Shown: positions 6,797 to 13,553 of the stretch, piece after piece
Layout of the letters: every line of letters begins with the position of its first letter
Numbering within the stretch: position 1 is the first letter of the stretch
From: Leucobacter sp.
GTDB taxonomy: Bacteria; Actinomycetota; Actinomycetes; Actinomycetales; Microbacteriaceae
Length of the DNA stretch: 15,861 bases
NCBI GenBank assembly: GCA_031178565.1
Contig: JAPSIU010000033.1
Location: 1 to 15,861, forward strand
Reading direction: 5' to 3'
Made by a program: the position numbers and the translations under genes
The notes under the pieces: generated by a model
Told to the model about the DNA's origin: nothing
Database searches by the model: none
Seen by the model: only the letters and a program-made list of their open reading frames with translations

Positions 6797-6877
6797 CTAA
6801 TCCGGATCCTTCGCGAACTTCAGGCCGATGACGCAGCCGACGATCCCCGCGAGGAAGAGGAGCTTGAGGGGCGACAC
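6797..6877 (-). CDS. Possible 26-residue membrane peptide
   Basis: GTG 6877 to TAG 6797 encodes 26 residues: a short start (VSPLK), a hydrophobic stretch LLFLAGIVGCVIGLKF long enough to span the membrane, and a charged end AKDPD. AGGGGA lies ten bases before the GTG. The pattern (SPLKLLFLAG.. then VIGLKFAK) resembles the first segment of small YtxH-like actinobacterial proteins, but without their GARAGRERYE tail. It lies in the 224-base gap between the mntR-like gene and the next gene, and no other gene is visible there. It may be real, a remnant, or chance. Confidence 0.35.
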   Translation of the reverse strand: MSPLKLLFLAGIVGCVIGLKFAKDPD

Positions 6878-7005
6878 CGCTGCGGAATCCCCTCGAAGCG
6901 TCGAGCGCCCAGGCCCTGTTCAGACTCGGCTCGTAATCCATGCGCCACTTCGGTGCTGATACGGGATAATTGAGAGCGGCCGCTGGGCCGCCTGGGAGGA
7001 GCACG

Positions 7006-7674
7006 GTGTTCGGCAGATCCAAGAAACGCAAGCGCTGGGGGTCGCGTCCGCCTCGCCGGCTGCCGAGACGCGTGCTGGCTCCGGTCGAGGAGATCGTCGA
7101 GCAGGGGCTGCTCGTCGCCGATGTGGCCGTCCGCATGACGGTGAAGAACGCCATCATCATGAACGCGCTGAAGCGGCACGTCGATTACAACGCCGGGCAG
7201 ATCAGGGAGATGGTGCGGAGCGCGACCGAGGATCTCGCGCTCGAGCGCGAGCGCGATGCGAAGCACATCAGCCGGATGCGCGGAGAGATCCGAGACACGG
7301 GGCGCAGCTCGTGGAGCGAGTCCGACTACAGCAACGACGACAATCGGACGCTGCGGCACCGCCAGGAGGTCTACGAGCGGGTCGCGGAGGAGCTGCGCGC
7401 GCGTCTGGCGAACGAGGAGTACCTGCGCGACACCGCGGAGCGGGCGATGGCGATGGCCTGGGATGAGATCGGCGACTCCCTCAAGGAGCGCGCGACGCAC
7501 CCGTACTACAGCGGCGGCGCGTCCGAGGAGTACCGGAACGCCCGGGAGGAGCGGATCCAGCAGCTCATCGAGAAGGATCTCACCGCGCTCCTGCAGCAGC
7601 ACAGCGAGAAGCCGGCGAGGGTCTGGAAGTCGCGGCGCAAGGACAAGAACAAGGACGACACGGACGAGCTGTGA
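7006..7674 (+). CDS. Conserved-type hypothetical protein, basic and helical
   Basis: A 222-residue soluble protein with no recognised enzyme motif. It has a very basic N-terminus (FGRSKKRKRWGSRPPRRLPRR), then a helix with mixed hydrophobic character (VEEIVEQGLLVADVAVRMTVKNAIIMNALKRH). Long charged helices follow (about 60-190, rich in Arg, Glu, Asp), and the tail is KDKNKDDTDEL. Similar small actinobacterial proteins have, as I recall, sometimes carried the name asparagine synthase; nothing in the sequence supports that reaction. The start GTG 7006 is preceded by GGGAGGAG at five bases. A possible -10 box GATAAT lies at 6965-6970. It converges on the GNAT-like gene with only 12 bases between them. 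Confidence 0.75.
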   Translation: MFGRSKKRKRWGSRPPRRLPRRVLAPVEEIVEQGLLVADVAVRMTVKNAIIMNALKRHVDYNAGQIREMVRSATEDLALERERDAKHISRMRGEIRDTGRSSWSESDYSNDDNRTLRHRQEVYERVAEELRARLANEEYLRDTAERAMAMAWDEIGDSLKERATHPYYSGGASEEYRNAREERIQQLIEKDLTALLQQHSEKPARVWKSRRKDKNKDDTDEL

Positions 7675-7686
7675 TGTCCAGGGAGA

Positions 7687-8019
7687 TCAGTCGCCGTCCG
7701 CTTCCAGCAGCTCGGGGTGCCGGGCGATATAACCCTCGATGAACCAGCAGGAGGCGTGCACCCTGCGTCCGCGAGGCGCTTCGCCCGTGAGCGCGCGATG
7801 CGCGAGCAGACCGGAGAGGCCGGTCTTTCGCAGTTCGGGGCGCACGAAGGTGTGGTCGAAATCGATGCCGTCGTCGCCGAGCAGCGTGTAGTGGGCCTCG
7901 CCCACGGGCCGATTCTCCGGTTCGCCGCTCCGATAGATCGCGTAGCGGCTCCGCTCGGGCTCGTGCACGATTCGGAAGCCGTCGGCAGCCGCCTGGTCCT
8001 CGTCCAAGTATCTCGCCAT
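7687..8019 (-). CDS. Small GNAT-like acetyltransferase (YjdJ/Acetyltransf_CG type)
   Basis: A 110-residue protein of the minimal acetyl-CoA-binding GNAT type. The core is GIDFDHTFVRPELRKTGLSGLLAHRALTG (about 50-78), equivalent to the family pattern hTfVppelrGqGia.aL. It ends with a conserved-type segment GRRVHASCWFIEGYIARHPEL, whose Cys and RHPE are typical of PF14542. These small proteins have no well-defined substrate. The start ATG 8019 has TAGGCT six bases upstream on its strand, which suggests a leaderless transcript. It is divergent from the lipoprotein gene, with 55 bases between starts. Confidence 0.8.
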   Translation of the reverse strand: MARYLDEDQAAADGFRIVHEPERSRYAIYRSGEPENRPVGEAHYTLLGDDGIDFDHTFVRPELRKTGLSGLLAHRALTGEAPRGRRVHASCWFIEGYIARHPELLEADGD

Positions 8020-8025
8020 GCGGCC

Positions 8026-8031
8026 AGCCTA
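8026..8031 (-). promoter_or_regulatory. -10 box TAGGCT for leaderless GNAT-like gene
   Basis: TAGGCT on the minus strand is followed by six bases (GGCCGC) and then ATG 8019. There is no Shine-Dalgarno sequence in that gap. Confidence 0.4.
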
Positions 8032-8062
8032 AACGGCTCCCTCGTTTCAATCCAGCGCGGGC

Positions 8063-8068
8063 TATCCT
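8063..8068 (+). promoter_or_regulatory. -10 box TATCCT for the lipoprotein operon
   Basis: TATCCT ends six bases before ATG 8075. The GAAGG directly abutting the ATG is too close to act as a ribosome-binding site, so a leaderless transcript is the simpler reading. Confidence 0.45.
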
Positions 8069-8074
8069 CGAAGG

Positions 8075-8629
8075 ATGCGTCTCACCTCACGGCTCCGAGC
8101 GGCGGTCCCGGCCGCGGCAGCGGTCGCGGTGATCGCGCTCTCGGCGAGCGGCTGCAGCCCGCAGCCCGAGCCGAAGACCGAGATCCTCTCGGCGACGAAG
8201 GCGGGAGGCGTCTATCTCGACGCGGTCTGCCCGGTGAACACGGCGTGGGACGAGGCGGACGTCGAACTCGACCGTCTGCGCCTCGCCGTGGGCCGGGGCG
8301 AGGACGGCGAGGTGCGGGCCTTCGCCGATGCCATGCGGGCGGTCGCCGAGGCGAGCGAGCAGGCCGGGGAGCGGCTCGCGTCGAAGGATCGGGCGTGGCC
8401 GAGGAGCGCGGAGGACGAGATCGAGGCGGTGGCGGAGACGTTGCGGGACGACCGGAAGCAGGCGCTCGCCGTCGCGAAGCTCTCCGCCGAGGACGCAGCG
8501 GCGCACGCCTGGAAGGGCGGAGCGGAGGCCGGACAGGCCGCCGCAGAGGCGCGAGCCGCGCTCGGGCTCCCCGCAGACCCGGAGGCCGCCTGCGAGCAGT
8601 GGACGGAGCGGGAGGGCGCTCGTGACTGA
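8075..8629 (+). CDS. Putative lipoprotein, first gene of the SAHH-like operon
   Basis: A 184-residue exported protein. Residues 1-26 form a signal peptide with Arg-rich start and Ala/Val core, ending in a lipobox-like SASGC with the lipidation Cys27. The mature part is Ala/Glu/Arg-rich and predicted helical, with three further Cys-free segments and a late Cys near residue 176. That residue could pair with the Cys in DAVCPVNTAWDEAD near residue 52. No enzyme family is recognised. Its stop overlaps the next gene by eight bases (8622-8629), so it is co-translated with the SAHH-like protein; whether the two act together is unknown. Confidence 0.75.
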   Translation: MRLTSRLRAAVPAAAAVAVIALSASGCSPQPEPKTEILSATKAGGVYLDAVCPVNTAWDEADVELDRLRLAVGRGEDGEVRAFADAMRAVAEASEQAGERLASKDRAWPRSAEDEIEAVAETLRDDRKQALAVAKLSAEDAAAHAWKGGAEAGQAAAEARAALGLPADPEAACEQWTEREGARD

Positions 8630-10289
8630 TCGCGGAGCGCAGAACTCGCTGCTCGTCGAGCGCGCGCTCCGCGCCGCGGCGGGGTCGGGAAACCGGCTGC
8701 TCTCGGCGGGCGGCGCGAGACTGACGGTGTCGGATCCGGAGCTGCGGAGCCGCCTCGTCGTCGCGCTCGAGCGCTGCGGAGCACGGTTCGAGCCGGGCGC
8801 GCCCGTCGACTTCGTCTTCGCCGACGCGCTCGACGGGGGCGACGCGATCTCGGCTGCGGGCGCGCCCCGCGCAGGAGGACCGGATCCCGGACTGCCGCCG
8901 GTCGTGGTCGGCCTGGACGGCGGGGTCGCCTCCGCGCGCGGGACGGGCGCTGCGGAGAGGATCGCCTGGGCGGCCCGAGGCATGCGGGCGACCGGCGTCC
9001 TCGCCCGGCGGTTGCGGGAGGCGAACGACGGCCGGGCGCCGAGAATCGCCGTGAGCCTCGTCCTCGAGCCCAAGACCGCGGCGCTCGCGATCGCCCTGGC
9101 GGACGCCGGCTGCGAGGTCGCCGTCTTCAGCGCCGCGAGCGAGACGGATCCCGCGATCGCCTCCGCGCTCGCCGAGACGGGTCGCGTCGCGGTCTTCGCG
9201 CCGACGGGCGGCGTGGTTCCGGACGACGCGGTCCGCCTCGACGCGGAGCACGCGGCCGCCGTGCTGCGGTGGGGACCGGAGTACCTGGTCGATGACGGAG
9301 CGCACCTGATACGGCTCGCGCACACCGAGCATCCGGAGGTGTTCGACACGCTGCGGGCCGCGGCGGAGGAGACGACGAGCGGTGTGCGCCCGCTGCGGGA
9401 GATGGCGGGAGAGGGGGCGCTGCGGATCCCGGTCATCGCGGTGAACGACGCGCGTACGAAGACCGGCTTCGACAACCTCATCGGCACCGGTCAGTCCTGC
9501 GTGTTCGCGATCGGGGACCTGCTCGACGGGGCCGACTGGGCCGGGCCGTCGGGGGACGACGACGACGGCGTCCCCGGGGCCTATCGAGGCCTCGCCGGGA
9601 CGCGCTGGGTCGTGATCGGCTACGGCCCGGTCGGGGTCGGAGTCGCGCGCTTCGCCTCGGCCCTCGGCGCCTCCGTCACCGCGGTGGAGCGGGATCCGGT
9701 GCGGGCGCTCGCTGCGCTGCACGACGGCTTCGAGGCGCGCGGACTCGAGGACGCGCTCGCGACGGCCGATGTCGTCGTGAGCGCCACGGGGGTGTGGCAC
9801 ACGCTCGACGCAACGGGCTTCGCGCGTCTTCGGCCGGGTGCCGCGGTCGCGGTCGCGGGCGGGATCGACGACGAGCTTGCGCTCGACGAGCTGCGGGCGG
9901 CGGGGTGGCGTCGCGCTTCGTTCGGACACCGGGTCGAGGAGTGGATCCCTCCCGGAGGTGAGCGCGGTCCGCTCGTCCTCGCCGAAGGCGGCGGCGTCAA
10001 CTACTCGGCCTCGGAGGGCAATCCCGTCGAGGTCATGGATCTCTCGTTCGCCACCCAGCTCGCGGCGCTGATCCGGCTCATGACCGGTGCAGCGGCTCCG
10101 GGAGTGCACGCGCTCACCGCAGAGGATGAGCTCCTCGTGGCCCGCGCGGCCCTCGCGGCGCGGGGCGGCTCGGCCGAGTGGACGCGGGGCTCGGCGAGGC
10201 CGGGCGGCGCTGCCCAGCCGTGGACCGTGCACCGCTACCGTCGCGGGCGATCCGAGCCGGCCCCGCACGCTCTAGACTCGTCCGAGTGA
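8622..10289 (+). CDS. Divergent S-adenosylhomocysteine hydrolase-like protein
   Basis: A 555-residue protein with the AdoHcyase fold. Matches to the family, in order: EPKTAALAIALADAGCEV (149 on), VDDGAHLIRLAHTEHPEV (about 223), AEETTSGVRPLREM (248 on), VNDARTKTGFDN with Lys280 and Asp284, NAD-binding VVIGYGPVGVGVARF (330 on), and VMDLSFATQ (470 on). Two conserved histidines are lost. The GHFDxEI motif reads GGIDDEL (Gly414 for His), and GHPxEVMDxSF reads GNPVEVMD (Asn467 for His). The usual C-terminal NAD-contacting Lys/Tyr tail is not recognisable. It has about 140 extra N-terminal residues and an acidic insert (SGDDDDGVPG). It is probably not the housekeeping enzyme; a modified nucleoside-thioether or related substrate is likely. 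GTG 8622 overlaps the upstream gene; the stop overlaps the downstream start as GTGA. Confidence 0.82.
   Translation: MTDRGAQNSLLVERALRAAAGSGNRLLSAGGARLTVSDPELRSRLVVALERCGARFEPGAPVDFVFADALDGGDAISAAGAPRAGGPDPGLPPVVVGLDGGVASARGTGAAERIAWAARGMRATGVLARRLREANDGRAPRIAVSLVLEPKTAALAIALADAGCEVAVFSAASETDPAIASALAETGRVAVFAPTGGVVPDDAVRLDAEHAAAVLRWGPEYLVDDGAHLIRLAHTEHPEVFDTLRAAAEETTSGVRPLREMAGEGALRIPVIAVNDARTKTGFDNLIGTGQSCVFAIGDLLDGADWAGPSGDDDDGVPGAYRGLAGTRWVVIGYGPVGVGVARFASALGASVTAVERDPVRALAALHDGFEARGLEDALATADVVVSATGVWHTLDATGFARLRPGAAVAVAGGIDDELALDELRAAGWRRASFGHRVEEWIPPGGERGPLVLAEGGGVNYSASEGNPVEVMDLSFATQLAALIRLMTGAAAPGVHALTAEDELLVARAALAARGGSAEWTRGSARPGGAAQPWTVHRYRRGRSEPAPHALDSSE
10273..10278 (+). promoter_or_regulatory. 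Possible internal -10 box TAGACT before the amidohydrolase
   Basis: TAGACT ends seven bases before GTG 10286, the same arrangement as the other leaderless starts here. It lies inside the end of the upstream coding region, so it may be chance. Confidence 0.25.
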
Positions 10290-11590
10290 GTGAACCATCG
10301 TCGATCGCCGTCTACAGCGCCGATCTCGTCTTCCCCGTCACGAGTCCGCGTCTCAGCGACGGCGCGGTCGCCGTGCAGGACGGTCGCATCCTGCACGTCG
10401 GAGATCGCCGCTGGGTGCTTGACGCGCTCGATGCGCGGGGAGCGGGCTACCGGGAGGAGCGGTGGGACGGGGTGCTCGCCCCCGGGCTCGTGAACGCGCA
10501 CACGCACCTGCAGTACACGCGTATGGCCGAGGTCGCCGCCCACCGATACCGCGGGTTCGACGACTGGGGAGACGCGTTCGACGAGGTCTACGAGCGCGGC
10601 GGGCACGACTGGGCCGAGGCCGCGGCGGAGGGGGCCCGGCTCTCGCTCGCCTCCGGCGTCACGGCGGCAGCGGATGTCGTGACCGACCAGGCGGCGCTCA
10701 GCGCCCTGCACGACGCCGGGATGCACGGCATCGCCTACTGGGAGGTCTACGGCAAGAGCAACGCCGACTGGAACGCCGAGGCGCGCGAGGAGGTGCGCGA
10801 GCAGATCCGGAGCATTCCCACGCCTCCGGGCGCCGGAGTCTCGCCGCACGCGCCCTACTCGCTCGAGGTACAGCCGCTGCTCGACATCCCCGACATCGTC
10901 CGCGAGGAGGGGCTGCGCCTGCACATCCACCTCGCCGAGGCGCACATGGAGCGGGAGTTCGACGGGATCGACGGTTACGCCGGACCGGCCGGGCACGGCG
11001 AGTGGCCGGAGTTGGAGGCGGACAGCTTTCGGGCGCTCCGCTCGCACGGCATCGGCGTCTCCTCGACCCAGTTCGTCGACCACCTCGGGGTGCTCGGTCC
11101 CGACTGCCACATCGCGCACGGCGTCTACGTGAGCGCCGAGGATCGGGCCCTGCTGCGCGCCCGCGGAACGAGCGTCGCGCTCTGCCCCCGCTCGAACGAG
11201 GTGATCGGGCTCGACATGCCGCCCGTGGCGGCCTACCTGAAGGAGGGCAACCTCATCGCGGTGGGCACCGACTCGCTCTCCTCCTCGCCCTCGCTCGACC
11301 TGCTCGCCGATGTCGCGAAGCTGTACCGGGTCGCGCGTGAGCAGGGGTATCGCGGTGCTGATCTCCATCAGCGGCTGTTCAGCGCGGCGACGCTCGGGGG
11401 CGCCGCCGCACTCGGACTGCACGTCGGCAAGCGGCGCATCGGGCAGCTCGGCGTGGGGGCGGTCGCGGATCTCGCCTTCTTCGAGGTGCAGACCGCGAAT
11501 CCCGACGCCGCGCTCGCGGAGCTCGTCGAGGACGGCGAGGGTCGCGCCCGTCGAACGATCGTCGCCGGCGTGGAGAAGCATCGCAGCTGA
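10286..11590 (+). CDS. Amidohydrolase, nucleoside/SAH deaminase-like (TRZ/ATZ family)
   Basis: A 434-residue metal-dependent hydrolase of the amidohydrolase superfamily. Visible active-site motifs: His72-Thr-His74 in PGLVNAHTHLQ, His188 in SPHAPYS, His215 and Glu218 in IHLAE, His278 in IAHGVYVS, and Asp329 in VGTDSLSSSPSLD. This set matches the MTA/SAH deaminase, aminodeoxyfutalosine deaminase and guanine-deaminase neighbourhood, enzymes that remove an amino group from a purine-type ring. The segment CPRSNEVIGLDMP is also of the deaminase type. Its start overlaps the SAHH-like gene stop by four bases (GTGA). The tight coupling suggests the two act in sequence, for example deamination of SAH or a related nucleoside and then hydrolysis of the deaminated product. 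The substrate is inferred, not shown. Confidence 0.85.
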   Translation: MSEPSSIAVYSADLVFPVTSPRLSDGAVAVQDGRILHVGDRRWVLDALDARGAGYREERWDGVLAPGLVNAHTHLQYTRMAEVAAHRYRGFDDWGDAFDEVYERGGHDWAEAAAEGARLSLASGVTAAADVVTDQAALSALHDAGMHGIAYWEVYGKSNADWNAEAREEVREQIRSIPTPPGAGVSPHAPYSLEVQPLLDIPDIVREEGLRLHIHLAEAHMEREFDGIDGYAGPAGHGEWPELEADSFRALRSHGIGVSSTQFVDHLGVLGPDCHIAHGVYVSAEDRALLRARGTSVALCPRSNEVIGLDMPPVAAYLKEGNLIAVGTDSLSSSPSLDLLADVAKLYRVAREQGYRGADLHQRLFSAATLGGAAALGLHVGKRRIGQLGVGAVADLAFFEVQTANPDAALAELVEDGEGRARRTIVAGVEKHRS

Positions 11591-11592
11591 CC

Positions 11593-11627
11593 GGCGCTAT
11601 CGCGGTGCGCGAAAGCGCGGCGGCGCC
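11593..11627. terminator. Bidirectional hairpin between amidohydrolase and Lrp genes
   Basis: Outer arms GGCGC (11593-11597) and GCGCC (11623-11627) enclose an inner GCGC-GAAA-GCGC hairpin with a GNRA tetraloop. It fills the 36-base gap between two convergent stop codons. No T-run is present. Confidence 0.5.
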
Positions 11628-12523
11628 TACTGCACCTCGTAGCTCTCCCGCTCGATATCGAGGTGCATCCATGATGCGACCTGCTGCACCGAGCGGCTCC
11701 GTTTGATACGATCGAGCGCCTCTCGCAGCGTATGGAGGGACGGCGCGGAGAGCGTGGCGATGAGATCGAAGTGCCCGATGGTGAGCGCCCCGAATTCGAC
11801 GGCGGGATCGGACTGCAGGTCTGTCACGAGCGCTTCGAGACAGCCCGGGTCGCCGAGCGTGTTGATGCCGATGCCCGCCACGAAACTGCGTCTGGTATCG
11901 AGACGGTGGGAGACGCAGGTGATGCGGAGCATCCCGCTGTCGATCAGCCGGGTCACCCGTGTGCGTACGGCACCGATCGAGAGACCGACCCGAGCGCTGA
12001 GCTGCCGGTACGGAAGGCGGCCGTCCGTGCGGAGGAGATCCACGAGCCGGCGGTCGACGGAGTCGAGCGGAGGGAAATCCGCGGCGGCGAGATCGGCGTC
12101 GATGCCGAATCGACTCACGAATGAGCGCGTGTGAACCGACGCGCGCGTCGTCCGAACCCCAGGAATGCTCCGGATGGCGCGGAGCGCGTCGTCGAGAAGC
12201 TCCCGGTCGCGAGCGCCGATCTCGACGGTGATGTCGTGATCGCCCGCGACCGCCGAGACGAGAGGGACATCGGGCATCGCGCACAGCTGCCGCGTCACCG
12301 GCGCGGTGGATCCCTCGACCCACAGCAGCAGGTGGCAGTAGTGCCGGATGCCGAGCAGCGCCGGATGCACGTTCGCCTCGAACCGGAGGCTCCCGTCCTC
12401 GATGAGCGAGTGCATGCGCTCGTCGATCCGATGTCGCGGCACCCCCAGCCGGCGGGAGATCTCGCTGACCGGAAGCCGGCCATTATCCCGGAGTGTCGCG
12501 AGCAGGCTCTCGTCGAGACTCAT
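11627..12523 (-). CDS. Tandem-domain Lrp/AsnC-family regulator
   Basis: A 298-residue regulator made of two Lrp-like units. The first has a winged helix (residues 1-50, LLATLRDNGRLPVSEISRRLGVPRHRIDERMHSLIEDG) and a RAM/AsnC sensor domain (about 60-140, SAVAGDHDITVEIGARD). The second repeats this: SVDRRLVDLLRTDGRLPYRQLSARVGLSIGAVRTRVTRLIDSG, then GIGINTLGDPG..GALTIGHFDLIATLSAPS. Fused-duplicate Lrp proteins of about 300 residues are common in actinobacteria. A GAAGGGGAC element precedes the ATG at 12523. It is divergent from the amino-acid-type ABC importer operon, with 250 bases between them, so it very likely controls that operon in response to an amino acid or similar ligand. Confidence 0.9.
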   Translation of the reverse strand: MSLDESLLATLRDNGRLPVSEISRRLGVPRHRIDERMHSLIEDGSLRFEANVHPALLGIRHYCHLLLWVEGSTAPVTRQLCAMPDVPLVSAVAGDHDITVEIGARDRELLDDALRAIRSIPGVRTTRASVHTRSFVSRFGIDADLAAADFPPLDSVDRRLVDLLRTDGRLPYRQLSARVGLSIGAVRTRVTRLIDSGMLRITCVSHRLDTRRSFVAGIGINTLGDPGCLEALVTDLQSDPAVEFGALTIGHFDLIATLSAPSLHTLREALDRIKRSRSVQQVASWMHLDIERESYEVQ

Positions 12524-12644
12524 AACGTCCCCTTCGATATCTTTTCGTTACACTGCCAAATGTTTCATGGATTCGAAAATAGTTGATCGATGGGCGGGGT
12601 TGCTGGCAACTCTCTCTGTGCAGGTCTCGCAGTATCCCTAGATT

Positions 12645-12708
12645 TTACTGCAATCCACCGTCGGTGGGTAAATTGTTTCAATTCCTCTTGCCGAGTTGAC
12701 AGTAATCT
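12645..12708. promoter_or_regulatory. Nested inverted repeats in the lrp/ABC operon divergent region
   Basis: Three symmetric elements are stacked here: CCACCG-T-CGGTGG (12655-12667), AATTG-TTT-CAATT (12671-12683) and a wide pair TTACTG (12645-12650)/CAGTAA (12700-12705). The middle of the wide pair (12675) nearly coincides with the centre of AATTGTTTCAATT (12677). TTGACA at 12696-12701 looks like a -35 but has no good -10 at 17 bases; TAATCT at 12703-12708 is an alternative -10. These are candidate binding sites for the adjacent tandem Lrp protein. Confidence 0.4.
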
Positions 12709-12773
12709 GAGGTCGTCGCCGACTTCCGCCGCTGCAGCCGGGTGGCCGGGCGGCACCAACCTGAAGGAGCGTT

Positions 12774-13553
12774 ATGGAAGCGGAAGCCGGAACCCCCGCC
12801 CTGCTCGAAGCGACCGACCTGCACAAGAGCTACGGATCCAAGCAGGTCCTCACGGGCGTCACGCTCTCCATCCGACGCGGTCAGGTGAAAGCCATGCTCG
12901 GGCCGAGCGGGTCGGGGAAGTCGACTGCGCTGCGGCTCATCAATCTCCTCGAGCGAGCCGACAAGGGAACGATCACGCTCGACGGCGAGAGCCTGGGAAC
13001 CGTTGCTCGCGGCGGGCGCGAGGTGCCGGCATCGGAGCGCGTCCTGGCGAAGCAGCGTCAGGAGGTGGGCATGGTGTTCCAGCACTTCAACCTGTTCCCG
13101 CACCTGACCGCGGTGCGCAATGTGATGAGCGGCCTCACCACCGTCCGCAGGATCTCGCGCGCCGAAGCACGGGAGAGGGCTATGGCGATGCTCGAGCGCG
13201 TCGGGCTCGGACAGTTCGCGGACTCCTATCCCGCGGAGCTCTCGGGCGGTCAGCAGCAGCGGGTCGCGATCGCACGGGCACTCGTGATGGAGCCGAAGCT
13301 CATGCTGTTCGACGAGCCGACCTCGGCGCTCGATCCCGAACTGGTGGGCGAGGTGCTGCGCGTGATGGAGAGCCTCGCGCGAGACGGCATGACGATGCTC
13401 GTGGTCACGCACGAGACGAGCTTCGCGCGGAGAGTGGCCGATGAGGTGATGCTCTTCGACTCCGGTGCGATCGTCGAGCAGCAGCCGCCCGAGCTGTTCT
13501 TCGAGAATCCCCTGCACGAGCGCACGAAGGAGTTTCTCCGCCATGTCCACTGA
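12774..13553 (+). CDS. ABC transporter ATPase, polar amino acid (PAAT/GlnQ) type
   Basis: A 259-residue nucleotide-binding subunit of an importer. Walker A is GPSGSGKST (43-51), the Q-loop is MVFQHFNLFPHLTAV, the signature is LSGGQQQRVAIARAL, Walker B is LMLFDEPTSALDPE and the switch His is in VVTHE. The FQHFNLFPHLT and TSALDPE motifs are those of polar amino acid importers (GlnQ/HisP group). A GAAGGAG site lies four bases before ATG 12774. It is the first gene of an operon with an isomerase-like enzyme, a binding protein and a permease, and its end overlaps the next gene by 11 bases. The order is unusual, since the ATPase is more often last. Opine or amino-acid-like substrates are likely, given the enzyme that follows. 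Confidence 0.93.
   Translation: MEAEAGTPALLEATDLHKSYGSKQVLTGVTLSIRRGQVKAMLGPSGSGKSTALRLINLLERADKGTITLDGESLGTVARGGREVPASERVLAKQRQEVGMVFQHFNLFPHLTAVRNVMSGLTTVRRISRAEARERAMAMLERVGLGQFADSYPAELSGGQQQRVAIARALVMEPKLMLFDEPTSALDPELVGEVLRVMESLARDGMTMLVVTHETSFARRVADEVMLFDSGAIVEQQPPELFFENPLHERTKEFLRHVH

Noticed and set aside
8082..10268. Very long minus-strand open frame (728 codons) opposite the lipoprotein and SAHH-like genes
   Set aside because: Its composition is low-complexity Arg/Pro/Gly and no motif is recognisable; the plus strand carries clear AdoHcyase motifs.
8622..10289. Annotating the SAHH-like gene as housekeeping ahcY
   Set aside because: Two conserved histidines and the C-terminal NAD-contact tail are missing and the N-terminus is extended.
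12555..12570. GCCAAATGTTTCATGG as a sixth LacI operator
   Set aside because: One base is missing from the centre and the right half is not conserved; LacI-family sites need fixed half-site spacing.
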